The notes beneath the pieces are model-generated. The model was not told the origin of the DNA, searched no databases, and was given only the letters and a program-made list of their open reading frames with translations. Of a stretch of DNA of 64,000 nucleotides, positions 24,514 through 34,681 are shown one piece after another (within the stretch, counting starts at the first letter, position 1; each line of letters opens with the position of its first letter). This stretch comes from Rosa chinensis (lineage: Eukaryota > Streptophyta > Magnoliopsida > Rosales > Rosaceae): the NCBI RefSeq assembly GCF_002994745.2, contig NC_037092.1, positions 71,895,823 through 71,959,822 of the forward strand, read 5' to 3'. The position numbers and the translations under genes are program-made.

Positions 24514-27336
24514 TGACAGGACCCGCCCCAGATTTCACCCTGAAATCCGAAAAGGCCCTGCGGGGCCCACCTTAGAAGAAATTCTACCAAAAAATTTGAC
24601 AGAACTTCCCCTAAAAATGGACAACCCAAAACCTGTAAACAAACAATTACACTTCTAAATCATCCATCCTTATTCTCCTGGAGCCACCCTGCTCCCTATA
24701 TCACAACATCTCTCATATCACAAAACAATTCTGAAACTTAAGAATATTAATCTCAAGAGATATCAGAGCAATCTATTTCTCAGGCGTACAAGAAGGTAGA
24801 ATACAAGATAAACGACCAATACTTTTATAATGCGGAAGCTATGACAGCTATGCCTCAACCCCAAGTACGCTCGACCTCAAGCTAAACTGGCCTGCAAACT
24901 GGGCATTTAAAACCGAAAGGCCCAGGGGAAAACATTTAAAATCCGTTAGAGTGAGTGGACGAAAAATAAGTAATTTCAAATGAATAAGTAAAACTTAATG
25001 CTTTCCCAAGTTATTCTCTAAAACCTCGCATGCAGTAACAATCTTGAACACACTCTTAATCATCCTCTTTACTGAAATCTCAATCACGTAACAAGAACAT
25101 CTTGAAGTCTCTTAAAATCTCATCCTCAATCCTTATAAAAACATCATTTTCATGAGGCTCGTTTGATGACTAGAAAGGACTGCTGTCTAGTCATCTCATG
25201 CCATCTAGGAGGGACTGGCACCCAGATGACGCATCGGAAGGGACTGCCAACCGGAATAGGAGGCGGTGGATAGATGGAACTGCCAACTAGCCACATGTGG
25301 TAGCGGGACTGCCGACTAACCACAGGTAGTAGACGGGACTGCCGACCAACTACCTCATGTCATCTGGAAGGGACTGCCAACCAGGTGACGCATCTGATGG
25401 GACTGCCAACCAAGCTGTAGTCTGGAAAGGACTGCCAACCAGACCATTACCTAGAAGGGACTGCCAACTAGGTAAGATACGCATGCGCCAAAACTGGCCT
25501 CCTTAATAAACTGAATAGCCTCCTCAAGAACTGAAAATAACCTCTTTCAATCACTTGCTTTCGGAAAGAAACTCGATATTACCTCAATAAATCAATAATA
25601 ATTCACCGAAAGCATAACTCCGTAATAACTTGCTAACTCAATCCTCGATATCTCAATAAATCCTCGAAAGCATCCTCGAAAGCATAAAATCAAATACTCT
25701 GTAAATCAATAAATGCTTTCGGAAAGAAAACTCAATCTAACTTCAAAGCTGATAAGTACGGAGCTCAAAGCTCAATAAATTTCGATAAATCAATCATGCT
25801 CAAATATTCGATGAAACATTCGTACTCGTGAATCCTCATAAAAACCGATATTCGAAATCCAAAATTCTCATAATATTTTCTGAATCAGTCACTTCCCGAA
25901 AATCATTTCTCAACTCAATAACTCCTAAATAACTATCTCAAAAATCTACTAAAAGCCCTCGGGAAGGAATTTCAATACTAATCTCGATAAATCAACGCTC
26001 AAATATTCAAAACATAATTAAATCTCAATTGGAAGAAAATAATAATACTGCATGCGGAATTAATTTAAAAACAAATGTCCACTCACAGTACTATTTAGGC
26101 GACCATGCATACGAGTTCCTTCGTCGAGCAATAGCTCGGTACATCGCCCTGTACACAATTATATTCCGTGAATAACTATTCAACAATTAAATACGATTCT
26201 CAAAATCAAATCCTCATAATTACATCTCCACTTCTCCTCGGATGCAACCCAAATTATACCACTAATACCATTTTGTTAATTTAAAGGTTCCAAGGCAGAA
26301 CCGAGAGATATCCGACGGCCGGATTCTCGTAATTTGATAATCGAAACCCTAAACTTCAAAAATTCATAATTAATTCCAAGCTTCTCCAAAATTCACCAAA
26401 TTTCATATATAAGCTCTACAATATTTATAGGATTTAATGGGCTAAAAACTGGAATTAAAACACAGCCCAACACGCCTCCACCCGCCACCCACAATGGCGG
26501 CGCGTGGGACCCACGCGCAGGCGGCAACCACCTCCGATGGCCACCATATTTTGACAGCAGCACCTACACAACACACTGATCAATTTTCTCAACTACAACA
26601 CATCCCAATTTTACCTTTAAACAGTCGAATTCAACCGGTGAAGAAAATCCAGAAAATCAAGAACCCTAGATTTTCAATTCTGCCTCTACACTTCAAATCT
26701 TGATTCGAGGCTAGGGGCGAAATGATCTCCGTGGAAAACCAAACCTTCGACGGCAAAATGGTGACCAGAGGTGGCCGGAATCGCCGGAAATCGGCAAAAA
26801 TGGCTAACTGCCACCGTAGATTCCTCCGCTCCAAATCGAGCTTCTCCGGCCAAATCACCGTAATATACCTCCACAGACGTGATAAGGGGAAGAAACCGAG
26901 CTTGGGGGTGGCCGGATTACTTTCTGGGTCGGCCGGAGGAGGAAGAAATCGGAGGGGGAAGAGATCGGGCCGAAAGGGAGGAAGGGTCGGGGAGAGAGAA
27001 GAGAAAGTTACCGGGGGCTAGGTAGATTTTCCAAAAATGGAAATCTACCAACAGTAATTTCCATATATATATACAACTTACCATGAACAGTAAATTCTAC
27101 ATTTTTGGCCATAACTCTCACATACTAAGTCCAATTTTTACGCACCACATATGCACGCGCTCGGTTTAACGTCCTCTACAACTTTCATGAAGGAAATTTT
27201 CTTAAATTTTGACCCGAACAAAAAGTCAACTTTTAGGGCCCCCTAAAAGCATTGAAACGACAGTAAAAGTAAAAGTAAAAGTTGTTTACCGTCCAAATGA
27301 CTAGTAACCCGGTGAATTCGGGTTCGGGACGTCACA
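24514..27336. mobile_element. Solo LTR G (gypsy-type, 2.8 kb)
   Basis: Starts TGACAGGACCCGCC, ends GGGACGTCACA (TG...CA), and is flanked by exact 5-bp copies GAAAA at 24509-24513 and 27337-27341. No gag or pol motif and no second LTR occur inside, so it is read as a solo LTR left by LTR-LTR recombination. The superfamily is inferred from length and from the GGCCATAACT... region near 27110; a terminal-repeat-less large non-autonomous element cannot be excluded. Confidence 0.85.
25172..25476. repeat. GGGACTGCC tandem array inside solo LTR G
   Basis: About ten imperfect units of 25-40 bp, each with (A/G)GGGACTGCC(A/G)AC followed by a short inverted word that pairs with the sequence before it, for example ATCATCTG/CAGATGA-like and CTAGTCATC pairs. 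This gives a row of small potential hairpins. Confidence 0.75.
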
Positions 27337-28466
27337 GAAAACCTGGAAAGGATGCTAAGAAAGGACCACCAAAGAACAATGGACCCGCTAATGCTGGTCA
27401 AGCTCCTAATAAGGGATTGAAGGACAAATGTCATTTCTGTAGAAAGGATGGACATTATCAGTATGATTGCCCAAAACGTAAGGCATGGTTCGAAAAGAAA
27501 GGTAAGTCTTTGGCTTATGTAATATTCGAATCAAATTTAGCTGAAGTTCCTTATAATACTTGGTGGGCTGACTCAGGTGCTACTGTTCATGTTTCTAATT
27601 CGATGCAGGGATTCCTTATAACCCAAAGCCTAAATCCAAATGAAAATTTTATCTATATGGGGAATCGGGTGAAAGCACCAGTTGAAGCCATTGGAACTTT
27701 TCATTTGATTTTAGATACTGGCCATTATTTGGATTTGTTTCAAACTCTTTATGTTCCGACTTGTTCTCGGAATTTAATTTTTGTTTCCAAACTTGATCTT
27801 GATGGTTTTACTTTCAATATTGGTAATAAAAGTTTGAGTTTGTTTAAGAATAAATCTTTTGTTGGTTTTGGTATTTTGATTGATGGGTTGTATAAAATTA
27901 AGCTTGATAGTCTTTTTGCTAAAACACTTTTAACCTTGCATGCTAAGGTTGGAACTAAACGTAACTTGATAGATGAATCTTCCTCTCTCTTGTGGCAGAA
28001 AAGGCTGTGTCATATATCCAGAGAAAGAATGAAGAGATTGGTAAAGAGTGAGGTTCTTCCGAACCTAGATTTTACTGATTTGGGTGTTTGTGTGGATTGC
28101 ATAAAGGGAAAGGAAACCAAACACACAAAGAAAGGTGCCACAAGAAGTTCTAAGCTTCTTGAAATTATTCACACAAACATTTGTGGACCTTTTGATGTTC
28201 CATCTTTTAGTGGAGAAAAATATTTCATCACCTTTATAGATGATTTTTCACGTTATGGTTATATCTATTTATTGAATGAAAAGTCTCAATCTGTAAATGC
28301 CCTTGAGGTATTCATCATTGAAGTTTAGAGACAGTTAGATAGAAAAATGAAAATTATGAGATCAGATAGAGGTGGTGAATTCTATGGAAGGTATGATGAG
28401 TTAGGATAACATCTTGGTCCTTTTGCTAAGTTTCTTGAAAAGCATGGCATTTGTGCTCAATACACT

Positions 28467-29249
28467 ATGCCAGGAATGCCACAGCAGAATGGTGTTGCTA
28501 AAAGGCGTAATCGTACTCTTATGGATATGGTTAGAAGTATGTTGAGTAATTCAACATTACCTATATCATTGTGGATGCATGCTTTGAGAACCGCTGTATA
28601 CTTACTGAATAGAGTTCCTAGTAAGGCAGTTCCAAAGACTCCTTTTGAACTATGGACGGGAAGGAAACCTAGTTTAAGGCACCTACATGTTTGGGGATGC
28701 CCTGCAGAGGTTAAGCTCTATAATCCACAAGAAAAGAAATTAAACTTTAAAACGAAAAGTGGTTACTTCATTGGTTACCCAGAAAAGTCTAAAGGATATA
28801 GGTTTCATTGTCCTGACCATAGTACAAGAATTGTTGAAGCCGGAAATGTTAGATTCATTGAAAATGGTGAAGTTAGTGGGAGTGAAAAGAGGGAAGTGAT
28901 TATTCAAGAAGTTAGGATGCAGTTTTCTGCACCTATATCTTCTCAAAGAAGTGTTGTTGCTCTAGTTGTTGTACAGCCTAACGACAATGAACAACAATTG
29001 AACAATCAAGAAATAAATGATCAAGAAATGAACGATCAGGAAGTAGTCAATGATCAAGAAATGAATGACCAAAACCCACATAATGATGAAATCATTGACA
29101 ATGAACTTGTAGCACAAGAACCACAAGAAATAGGAGTAAGATTGTCTCAAAGAAATAGAAGACCTGCTATTTCGAATGATTATGTGGTATACTTGCAAGA
29201 ATCTAAATTTGACATTGGGTCAAGTATGGATCCGGTTTCTTATTCATAA
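28467..29249 (+). pseudogene. Copia-2 integrase C-part
   Basis: Continues the integrase after stops at 28326 and near 28407. It has [14 protein letters not shown] with the catalytic-glutamate position changed (copia integrases usually have E where V-A-K-R is seen), then the [15 protein letters not shown] motif typical of copia integrase C-termini. An N/D/Q-rich linker (28980-29100) made of repeated NDQEMND units follows. It ends at TAA 29249. Confidence 0.85.
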
Positions 29250-29288
29250 GCCATTCAGTGTGAGAATTCTGGGAAATGGATTGATGTT

Positions 29289-30796
29289 ATGAATGATGAA
29301 CTGAAATCAATGGACCAAAACAAAGTTTGGGAACTCGTTGAGTTGCCTGAAGGATTTAAAAGAGTTGGGTGTAAATGGGTTTTCAAAACCAAACGCGACT
29401 CTAATGGCAATATAGAACGATATAAAGCCAGATTTGTAGCCAAAGGTTTCACTCAGAAAGAAGGCATTGATTACAAAGAAACCTTCTCTCCTGTTTCTAA
29501 GAAGGACTCTCTCAGAATTATTATGGCACTTGTAGCTCATTTTGATTTAGAGTTACAACAAATAGATGTGAAAACGGCTTTTCTAAATGAGAACTTAGAG
29601 GTGGAAGTCTATATGAATCAACCTGAAGGCTTCTCATCAGAAGGAAAGGAACACATGGTCTGTAAATTAAAGAAATCGATATATGGACTTAAACAAGCTT
29701 CCCGACAATGGTATCTCAAGTTTAATGATACTGTTGTCTCCTTCGGTTTTAAGGAAAACATTGTTGATCGATGTATATACCTGAAGGTTAGTGGGAGTAA
29801 GTTTATATTTCTGATTTTGTATGTTGATGATATTTTGCTTGCTAGTAGTGATCTTGGTTTGTTACATGAAACCAAGAATTTTCTCTCTGAGAAATTTGAA
29901 ATGAAAAATATGGGTGAGGCATCCTACGTGATTGGAATTGAAATATTTCGAGATAGATCACGTGGACGGTTGGGGTTGTATTAGAAAGCATATATTGAGA
30001 GAATTCTAGAGAGATTTGGAATGGAAAAATGTTCACCAAGCATTGCTCCAATTCAGAAAGGGGACAAGTTTAGCCTTAAGCAATGCCCACAAAATGAATT
30101 GGAGCGGAAGGGCATGGAAAGAATTCCTTATGCATCCATTGTAGGAAGTTTGGTTTATGCACAAAGTACAAGACCAGACATCAGTTTTGCTGTTGGGATG
30201 TTAGAAGGTACCAAAGCAATCCCGGAATGGATCATTGGAAAGCTGCAAAGAAGGTGATGAGATATTTACAAGGAACAAAGGATTATACGCTCACATATAG
30301 GAGATCTGATAACCTTGAGGTAGTTGGTTATTCAGACTCTGATCTTGGTGGTTGTCTTGATACTGGAAAATCAACTTATGGTTACTTGTTCCTACTAGCT
30401 GGAGGGGCAGTTTCATGGAGAAGTGCAAAGCAAACTTGTATCACTACATCTACCATGCAAGCTAAGTTTGTGGTAGTCTTTGAGGCCACTACTCATGCAT
30501 TGTGGTTGCGGAAATTTATCTTAGGGCTTAGTGTTGTCAACAGTATTGCTAGGCCGCTGAGAATTTATTGTGACAACACCGCAGCTATTTTGTTCTCCAA
30601 AAATGATATGAATTCTCAAGGTGCTAAACGAATTGATCTAGAATACCTTACCATGAAGGAGGATGTTCAGAAACAAAGAGTGTCTATTCTTAACATTGGA
30701 ACAAAACTCATGATTGCAGATCCACTTACAAAAGGGTTAGGACCAAAGGCATTCATTGATCATGTTGAAAGAATGGGTCTTTGTCATAACCCATGA
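29289..30796 (+). pseudogene. Copia-2 reverse transcriptase and RNase H
   Basis: RT frame 29289-29984 contains VGCKWVFKTKRDSNG, FAKGFTQKEGIDYKETF-like and an intact catalytic box YVDD (about 29820-29831), then TAG at 29982-29984. The frame continues after it to about 30257 (IPYASIVGSLVYAQSTRPDI). A shift near 30200-30227 leads to the RNase H frame 30227-30796, with GYSDSDLGGCLDTGKST and YCDNTAAI, ending HVERMGLCHNP. This is the best preserved pol in the window but it is still inactive. Confidence 0.88.
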
Positions 30797-31190
30797 CTGT
30801 TTCAAAATTTTGGTCTGTAGAATGATTGTTCTATTTTTGCTACACTCTGAGATCTATAAGGAATATGTTTCTGATTAGTAATTTTTCCTGTTTTCCATTG
30901 AATGTACATGTATGAGTCTGGATGAATGACAACAGGAACGTCTCTATATGTTAGAGATATGATGGTTGGACCATTAAGAGACCTCTGACTTATTGGCTAC
31001 TGTTTGTAGTTTACTAATGATATAGTATATGGAAGGGATTATTTCAATTTGATGTATGACAGCCATGACTTACTTTAGTAGGGTGGTTGCAATGGTGTGT
31101 ATGATGATCATATGAAAGTATGGATTCAATCGATTGTATTGCGCACCTAATGTTCGTCTATTAAACCACCAATTTTCTATCACACAATCC

Positions 31191-31200
31191 AAGTGGGAGA
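31191..31200 (+). promoter_or_regulatory. Copia-2 polypurine tract
   Basis: AAGTGGGAGA directly before the 3' LTR, the usual site for plus-strand priming. Confidence 0.8.
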
Positions 31201-31201
31201 A

Positions 31202-31642
31202 TGTAAGAATTTACTCCTTTAACTATGGATCATATAAAATAATTGGTGCTTATGGTGTATATTCCATATATGATTTGATAGACTAATTGATGGATCCTAA
31301 TTGATCAATCAGAGGGAATTTCCTATATCTATTTCCATGATGGATGGAAATCACTTAAGTCATTGATGGAAATTGATCTTCTCTCATCCGATATAACTAG
31401 TGCACAATTCCATCTTATGTACACACATAAAGTACTCAAAACACGTATGAGAGTTTGAGGTGCAAGGGCTGAGAGAGAAACCATTTCCTTAGGATTGATG
31501 ACTTCGCCGAATCGCTGCGTCTTGGTATACTACATATTGCTCAATGGAACAAGGTATGTAGTTTATGTTTTCCACCTTACGGTTAATGTTGTGAGATCAT
31601 GTAAGTTCTAGATCTTGACTTTATGTATTTAAATTTCTTACA
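31202..31642 (+). repeat. Copia-2 3' LTR
   Basis: 441 bp, begins TGTAAGAA and ends TTCTTACA. Followed by the target copy CCATT. Confidence 0.94.
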
Positions 31643-31873
31643 CCATTCCCCTAAAAATTAATCACTCAAATCATCAAAACCATACAATTAACATACCCTT
31701 GTTCCCCAAAATCTTAGAATCTAGGTCGACAGAGCCAAACCACTTCCCCTGCAGAACCAGAACTTCAATTCATTCAAAACCAAAAGCAAGCATCAATTCC
31801 ACTATCCCTACCTGAATTGAAATCAAGCTACGAAATCCCAAACCCAAAGCGACGGGCACTATCCCAAACCCAA

Positions 31874-32173
31874 GGTGTTGATGCAAGCGGCCGGCCCAAG
31901 TTCGGCCTCTCCTCCTCTTCCCTCTCCTAGGGCCTCGACTACGGCGAGATTTTAGGCGCCTTCCACGCCTCACGCCCCTCCTCGATTCTCGTGCTCGAGG
32001 TCCCCATTGTCACCTACGATGACGATAATGAGAAGTTCTTTGATGTGCGCAGCTTCGACTTCAACTACTCTGAGGTCTTCGGAGGCTTCGACGACCTGGA
32101 TTTCACCGTCGTGTACGAGGAGGAGGAAGAAGACGATAGTGATGGGGAGGTTGGGAGGTGGAGATTTTCGTGA
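31874..32173 (+). pseudogene. Captured fragment of an auxilin-like (J-protein) gene in MULE-C
   Basis: One frame carries phrases of the N-terminal region of plant auxilin-like clathrin-uncoating factors: GRPKFGL, then DYGEILGAFHASRPSSI, LEVPIV, FFDVRSFDFNYSEVFGGF, and DDLDFTVVYEE. In those proteins this region reads as GGPPKFG...DY.EIF..FH.....SSIPVLDLP...FDVRS..FDYSEVFGGF. A stop (TAG, 31928-31930) lies inside the fragment, and after an acidic run it ends in TGA. The J-domain itself is absent. It lies between the TIRs of MULE-C, so it is read as a gene piece captured by a Pack-MULE. The family assignment rests on recalled motifs and needs an alignment. Confidence 0.55.
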
Positions 32174-32556
32174 TTAATTGGAGGGAAGACGGAGCAGTTA
32201 GAGTCTCTGATGGCTACCATTAATCATTCCTTGAATTGGGTTTTGGTGATTTTCTCCCAGTGCTTCAATTCCAAGCATTCTGGATCGAATTGGCCGCCCA
32301 CCATTTTTCCAGTTGACTTATTGCTCAGAAAATTTGCTTTTTTAAATCTGGGTCACTGGTAAACACATGTTTATCATGAGGGCGGGTTCGACTATTAACG
32401 GCTCTGATCCCACATCTCAGATACAAAGCAATTGGGTTTGGTGAAGTTGAAGAAGAGAGAGAGAGAGAGAGAGAGCTGGAAGAAGAAGAGACAAACAGAA
32501 AAAAGAAAAATTAAAAAATTAAGAAAAAGAAAAAATATTATTTCAAAAAAAAAAAA

Positions 32557-32747
32557 TGAACTAAGGGTATAATAGACATTTAAGCGGGAAATGGATTGCC
32601 ACGTCAGCGATTTATTTGGACGAAGAGTAACGGAATGGACCTATTGGTCCAAAATTGAGAGTACAAAGAGTAAACGTGTGAAATTAGAAGGACAGAGACT
32701 GAAGTGTTTTTTGAGTAAAAGTTCAGGGAGTAAACAATATTTAACAA
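32557..32747 (-). repeat. MULE-C right TIR
   Basis: Inverted copy of the left TIR, uninterrupted, beginning internally near GGGTATAATAGACATTTAAG. Confidence 0.78.
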
Positions 32748-32756
32748 AAAAAAAAA

Positions 32757-34314
32757 ATAACCAAGCCAAGAAGACAACAAGATTTAACGAGATTCGGTCA
32801 ATATCCTTGCCTACATCCTCGGAGAGTTTCACCTTCACTAATGAGAGAATTACACAAGTACAAGATTACACCGCTCAAGTTTATGCCCAACCTAAGCCCC
32901 TGTATCCAATAGGATACCCCTTGTACACCCTCTCTCAACCTAGAAGATCACTCTACCCCAAGAGCTATTCACACTTTTGAACACAACTCACTTTGCTTCT
33001 ATATACGAAGACCCTTAGAGTTGCTCTTTTGCTCTCCTTACTTGCCTCCACACAAGCTTCATCTATTTATACCATTGATAGAAGTCTCTAGACTTGCTTC
33101 ATCAATGCTCATCTATGAATCAACCGCCCATCTCCCATATTAACTCTCTAGGAAGACTAAAAGGTCAAAACATGAATTTAACTATGCATTTCTTCCCAAT
33201 GCATCTACTTGACCATGCATTTATACCTAATACATGCACTTGACCATACACCAATTTTCCATGCATAAGTTGTCACCTTAAATGCATAAATAATTACTAC
33301 CATTTTTACCATAAAATAAAAATAAAAATAATTACTACCATGCATTCATGTCATGCAAAATATCTCCACCAAGGAGGGGTAGGCACCAAACCCAACATGA
33401 TGATCCAACCCCAGTTCCTCTTCTCCTCCAGTCCTCCTTCACCTAAACATTCCTAACTTTACAATTCGAATGACTGTTTACTTCGAGTGCAATGACAAGG
33501 AACAACACCAAGCCCATCTGCAAGTTGGAGCTCTGCCGCTCGATTGCCCGATAATCAATGGCTTCAAAAAGACGATTGTCACTGTCATGATCTGCAATAA
33601 GAAAGGTAGCAGAGTTGTGGGTTAGATGTTGGGCTATATATGGACTCGAGCATAGTGCCAGATCCAGAGTCGATCCGGCATCGCTTCGATCTAGACATAA
33701 TTCGATTTGGTCTGATGATCTCATTATCTCCTCCATGATTTCTTTTTTTGGTGCATTATTTTCTGTGTTGAAGAGTTTTGGATCTGGGGTTTTAAATTTC
33801 AAATTGGAAGATGAATTTTGGTATAGAGTCATGCCGGAAGTAAAGGTTGCAGCGGCGGCAACAGCGGTGGTGAGGTTGTTGATGGTCGAATTGGTTTCTT
33901 GGTCTAGTCAAAACCCTATTGAAGCGCTTCTCTAGTTGTTCATCCAAGCTCTTGAGATCCATCTGATTTTTGACCTCACAGCAGTAATGGGCTTCTCCAT
34001 TGTTTGTGAACTCAATTTGATTGAAACAGATTACAGAGACTCAGAAGCAGAGAGTCTGACTGGTGGTTATTATTGTCTGGCCATCTTCTGCTTCTAAAAT
34101 CTAACTTTGTAGTTGTTGTGTTGTGTTTGTGTGTTTGGGGATAGGGCTAATTGTTGCTATGTATTCATGTTGCAGATAACATGTACGTTGGCAAATCAGA
34201 AGATGGATTTGGGTATATTTAGGTGAAGGAGGAGAAGAGGAAACGGGTTAGGTGAGGAGTAAGACGAGGTGTGCAAGTTTAGATTTGGGTTTATTGATAG
34301 AATTGTTTTTTTTT
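32757..34314. other. MULE-A interior, right part
   Basis: Sequence between MULE-C and the right TIR of MULE-A. It includes a segment with ACGAGATTCGGTCAATATCC and C-rich leader-like text (32780-33060), A+T-rich sequence, and a block at 33440-33940 with open frames on both strands (129 codons minus, 106 codons plus). No domain was recognised. It may be another captured gene fragment. Confidence 0.4.
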
Positions 34315-34542
34315 TTTTTCAATCTGTTTAATCTAAGTGGCAGTGCCACATCATCGGATAACAGCTGAATCAGCAATTAACTGCCACATCATAGACTAAT
34401 ATCTTTTTTTAACAAAGTATTTTACTCCTGGTATGAAAATGTCTAATGGGGCACAGTTCGGGTATTCAAATAATAAAATTTTATACTTGGGTATGAAATT
34501 GAAAACGACCTCATAGTTCAAAGGGTAAAATATAATTAATCC
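34315..34542 (-). repeat. MULE-A right TIR
   Basis: Inverted copy of 12074-12262 plus 20099-20130. Uninterrupted here, it serves as the reference for where element B split the left arm. Confidence 0.75.
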
Positions 34543-34681
34543 TTATTTTGAGGTCTGGACTTTGGTGAGTATAATCGTTTGATAGTGAGTTTTGTATAGT
34601 TTTTCAATACGATATTTTTTTCTTCTAAAAAGAGTAAAATAAATTCAAATGAAAATAATTTAATTAACTAACGTGTTTTGG

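Larger units (their letters stand above)
23839..28328 (+). pseudogene. Copia-2 gag-protease-integrase N-part, split by solo LTR G
   Basis: The gag frame is recognisable from about 23870 (NGLNFSEWCEQVQFHLG) and broken by TAA at 24325-24327. It resumes and runs to 24513, where solo LTR G interrupts it. From 27342 the same frame continues (PGKDAKKGP) into the zinc knuckle CHFCRKDGHYQYDC (27429-27470), the protease motif WWADSGATVH (about 27561-27590), the GAG-pre-integrase and the start of integrase (FIDDFSRYGY). TAG at 28326-28328 ends it. The frame agrees exactly across the LTR insertion plus one target copy. Confidence 0.9.
22188..31642 (+). mobile_element. Copia-2: Ty1-copia retrotransposon (TNT1/Tork-like)
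   Basis: Inserted in MULE-C. 5' LTR 22188-22633, 3' LTR 31202-31642. The target copies CCATT lie at 22183-22187 and 31643-31647. LTR ends are the inverted pair TGTAAGAA...TTCTTACA; the first G is mutated to T in the 5' copy. gag, protease, integrase, RT and RNase H follow in copia order, with several stops. It contains MITE F and solo LTR G. Without these the element is about 6.2 kb. Confidence 0.94.
20308..32747. mobile_element. MULE-C: second Mutator-like element, Pack-MULE type
   Basis: Lies inside MULE-A. The left end starts GGGTTAAATACTGTTTACTC; the reverse complement of the right end reads TTGTTAAATATTGTTTACTC. The similarity extends about 190 bp through CTTCAGTCTCTGTCCTTCTA and GGACCAATAGGTCCATTCCG to TCTATTATACCCT. 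Flanking 9-mers AAAAAAGAA (20299-20307) and AAAAAAAAA (32748-32756) are compatible with a 9-bp duplication but have low complexity. The interior carries an auxilin-like gene fragment and no transposase. Without insertions it would be about 1.4 kb. Confidence 0.75.
12074..34542. mobile_element. MULE-A: Mutator-like element hosting a multi-level nest
   Basis: The 9-bp duplication TTATTTTGA at 12065-12073 and 34543-34551 brackets the element, as expected for Mutator-like transposition. Long TIRs are recognisable. The left begins GAATAAATAACATTTTACC. The reverse complement of the right end begins GGATTAATTATATTTTACC. The similarity runs on for about 200 bp, through shared phrases such as ATTTCATA.TCAAGT and TTATTTGAATA. 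The left TIR is split at 12262 by element B and resumes at 20107 (GCCAC...TTAGATTAAA, matching the right TIR). Without its insertions the element would be about 2.2 kb. No transposase was found, so it was mobilised in trans. Confidence 0.8.

Noticed and set aside
25172..25476. Regular repeats that at first look like a CRISPR array
   Set aside because: Units vary in length, the 'spacers' are partial complements of each other, and the array lies in a plant LTR.
33443..33935. Opposed frames of 129 (minus) and 106 (plus) codons in the MULE-A interior
   Set aside because: No domain seen on either strand. Possibly captured sequence, but not supported as a gene.
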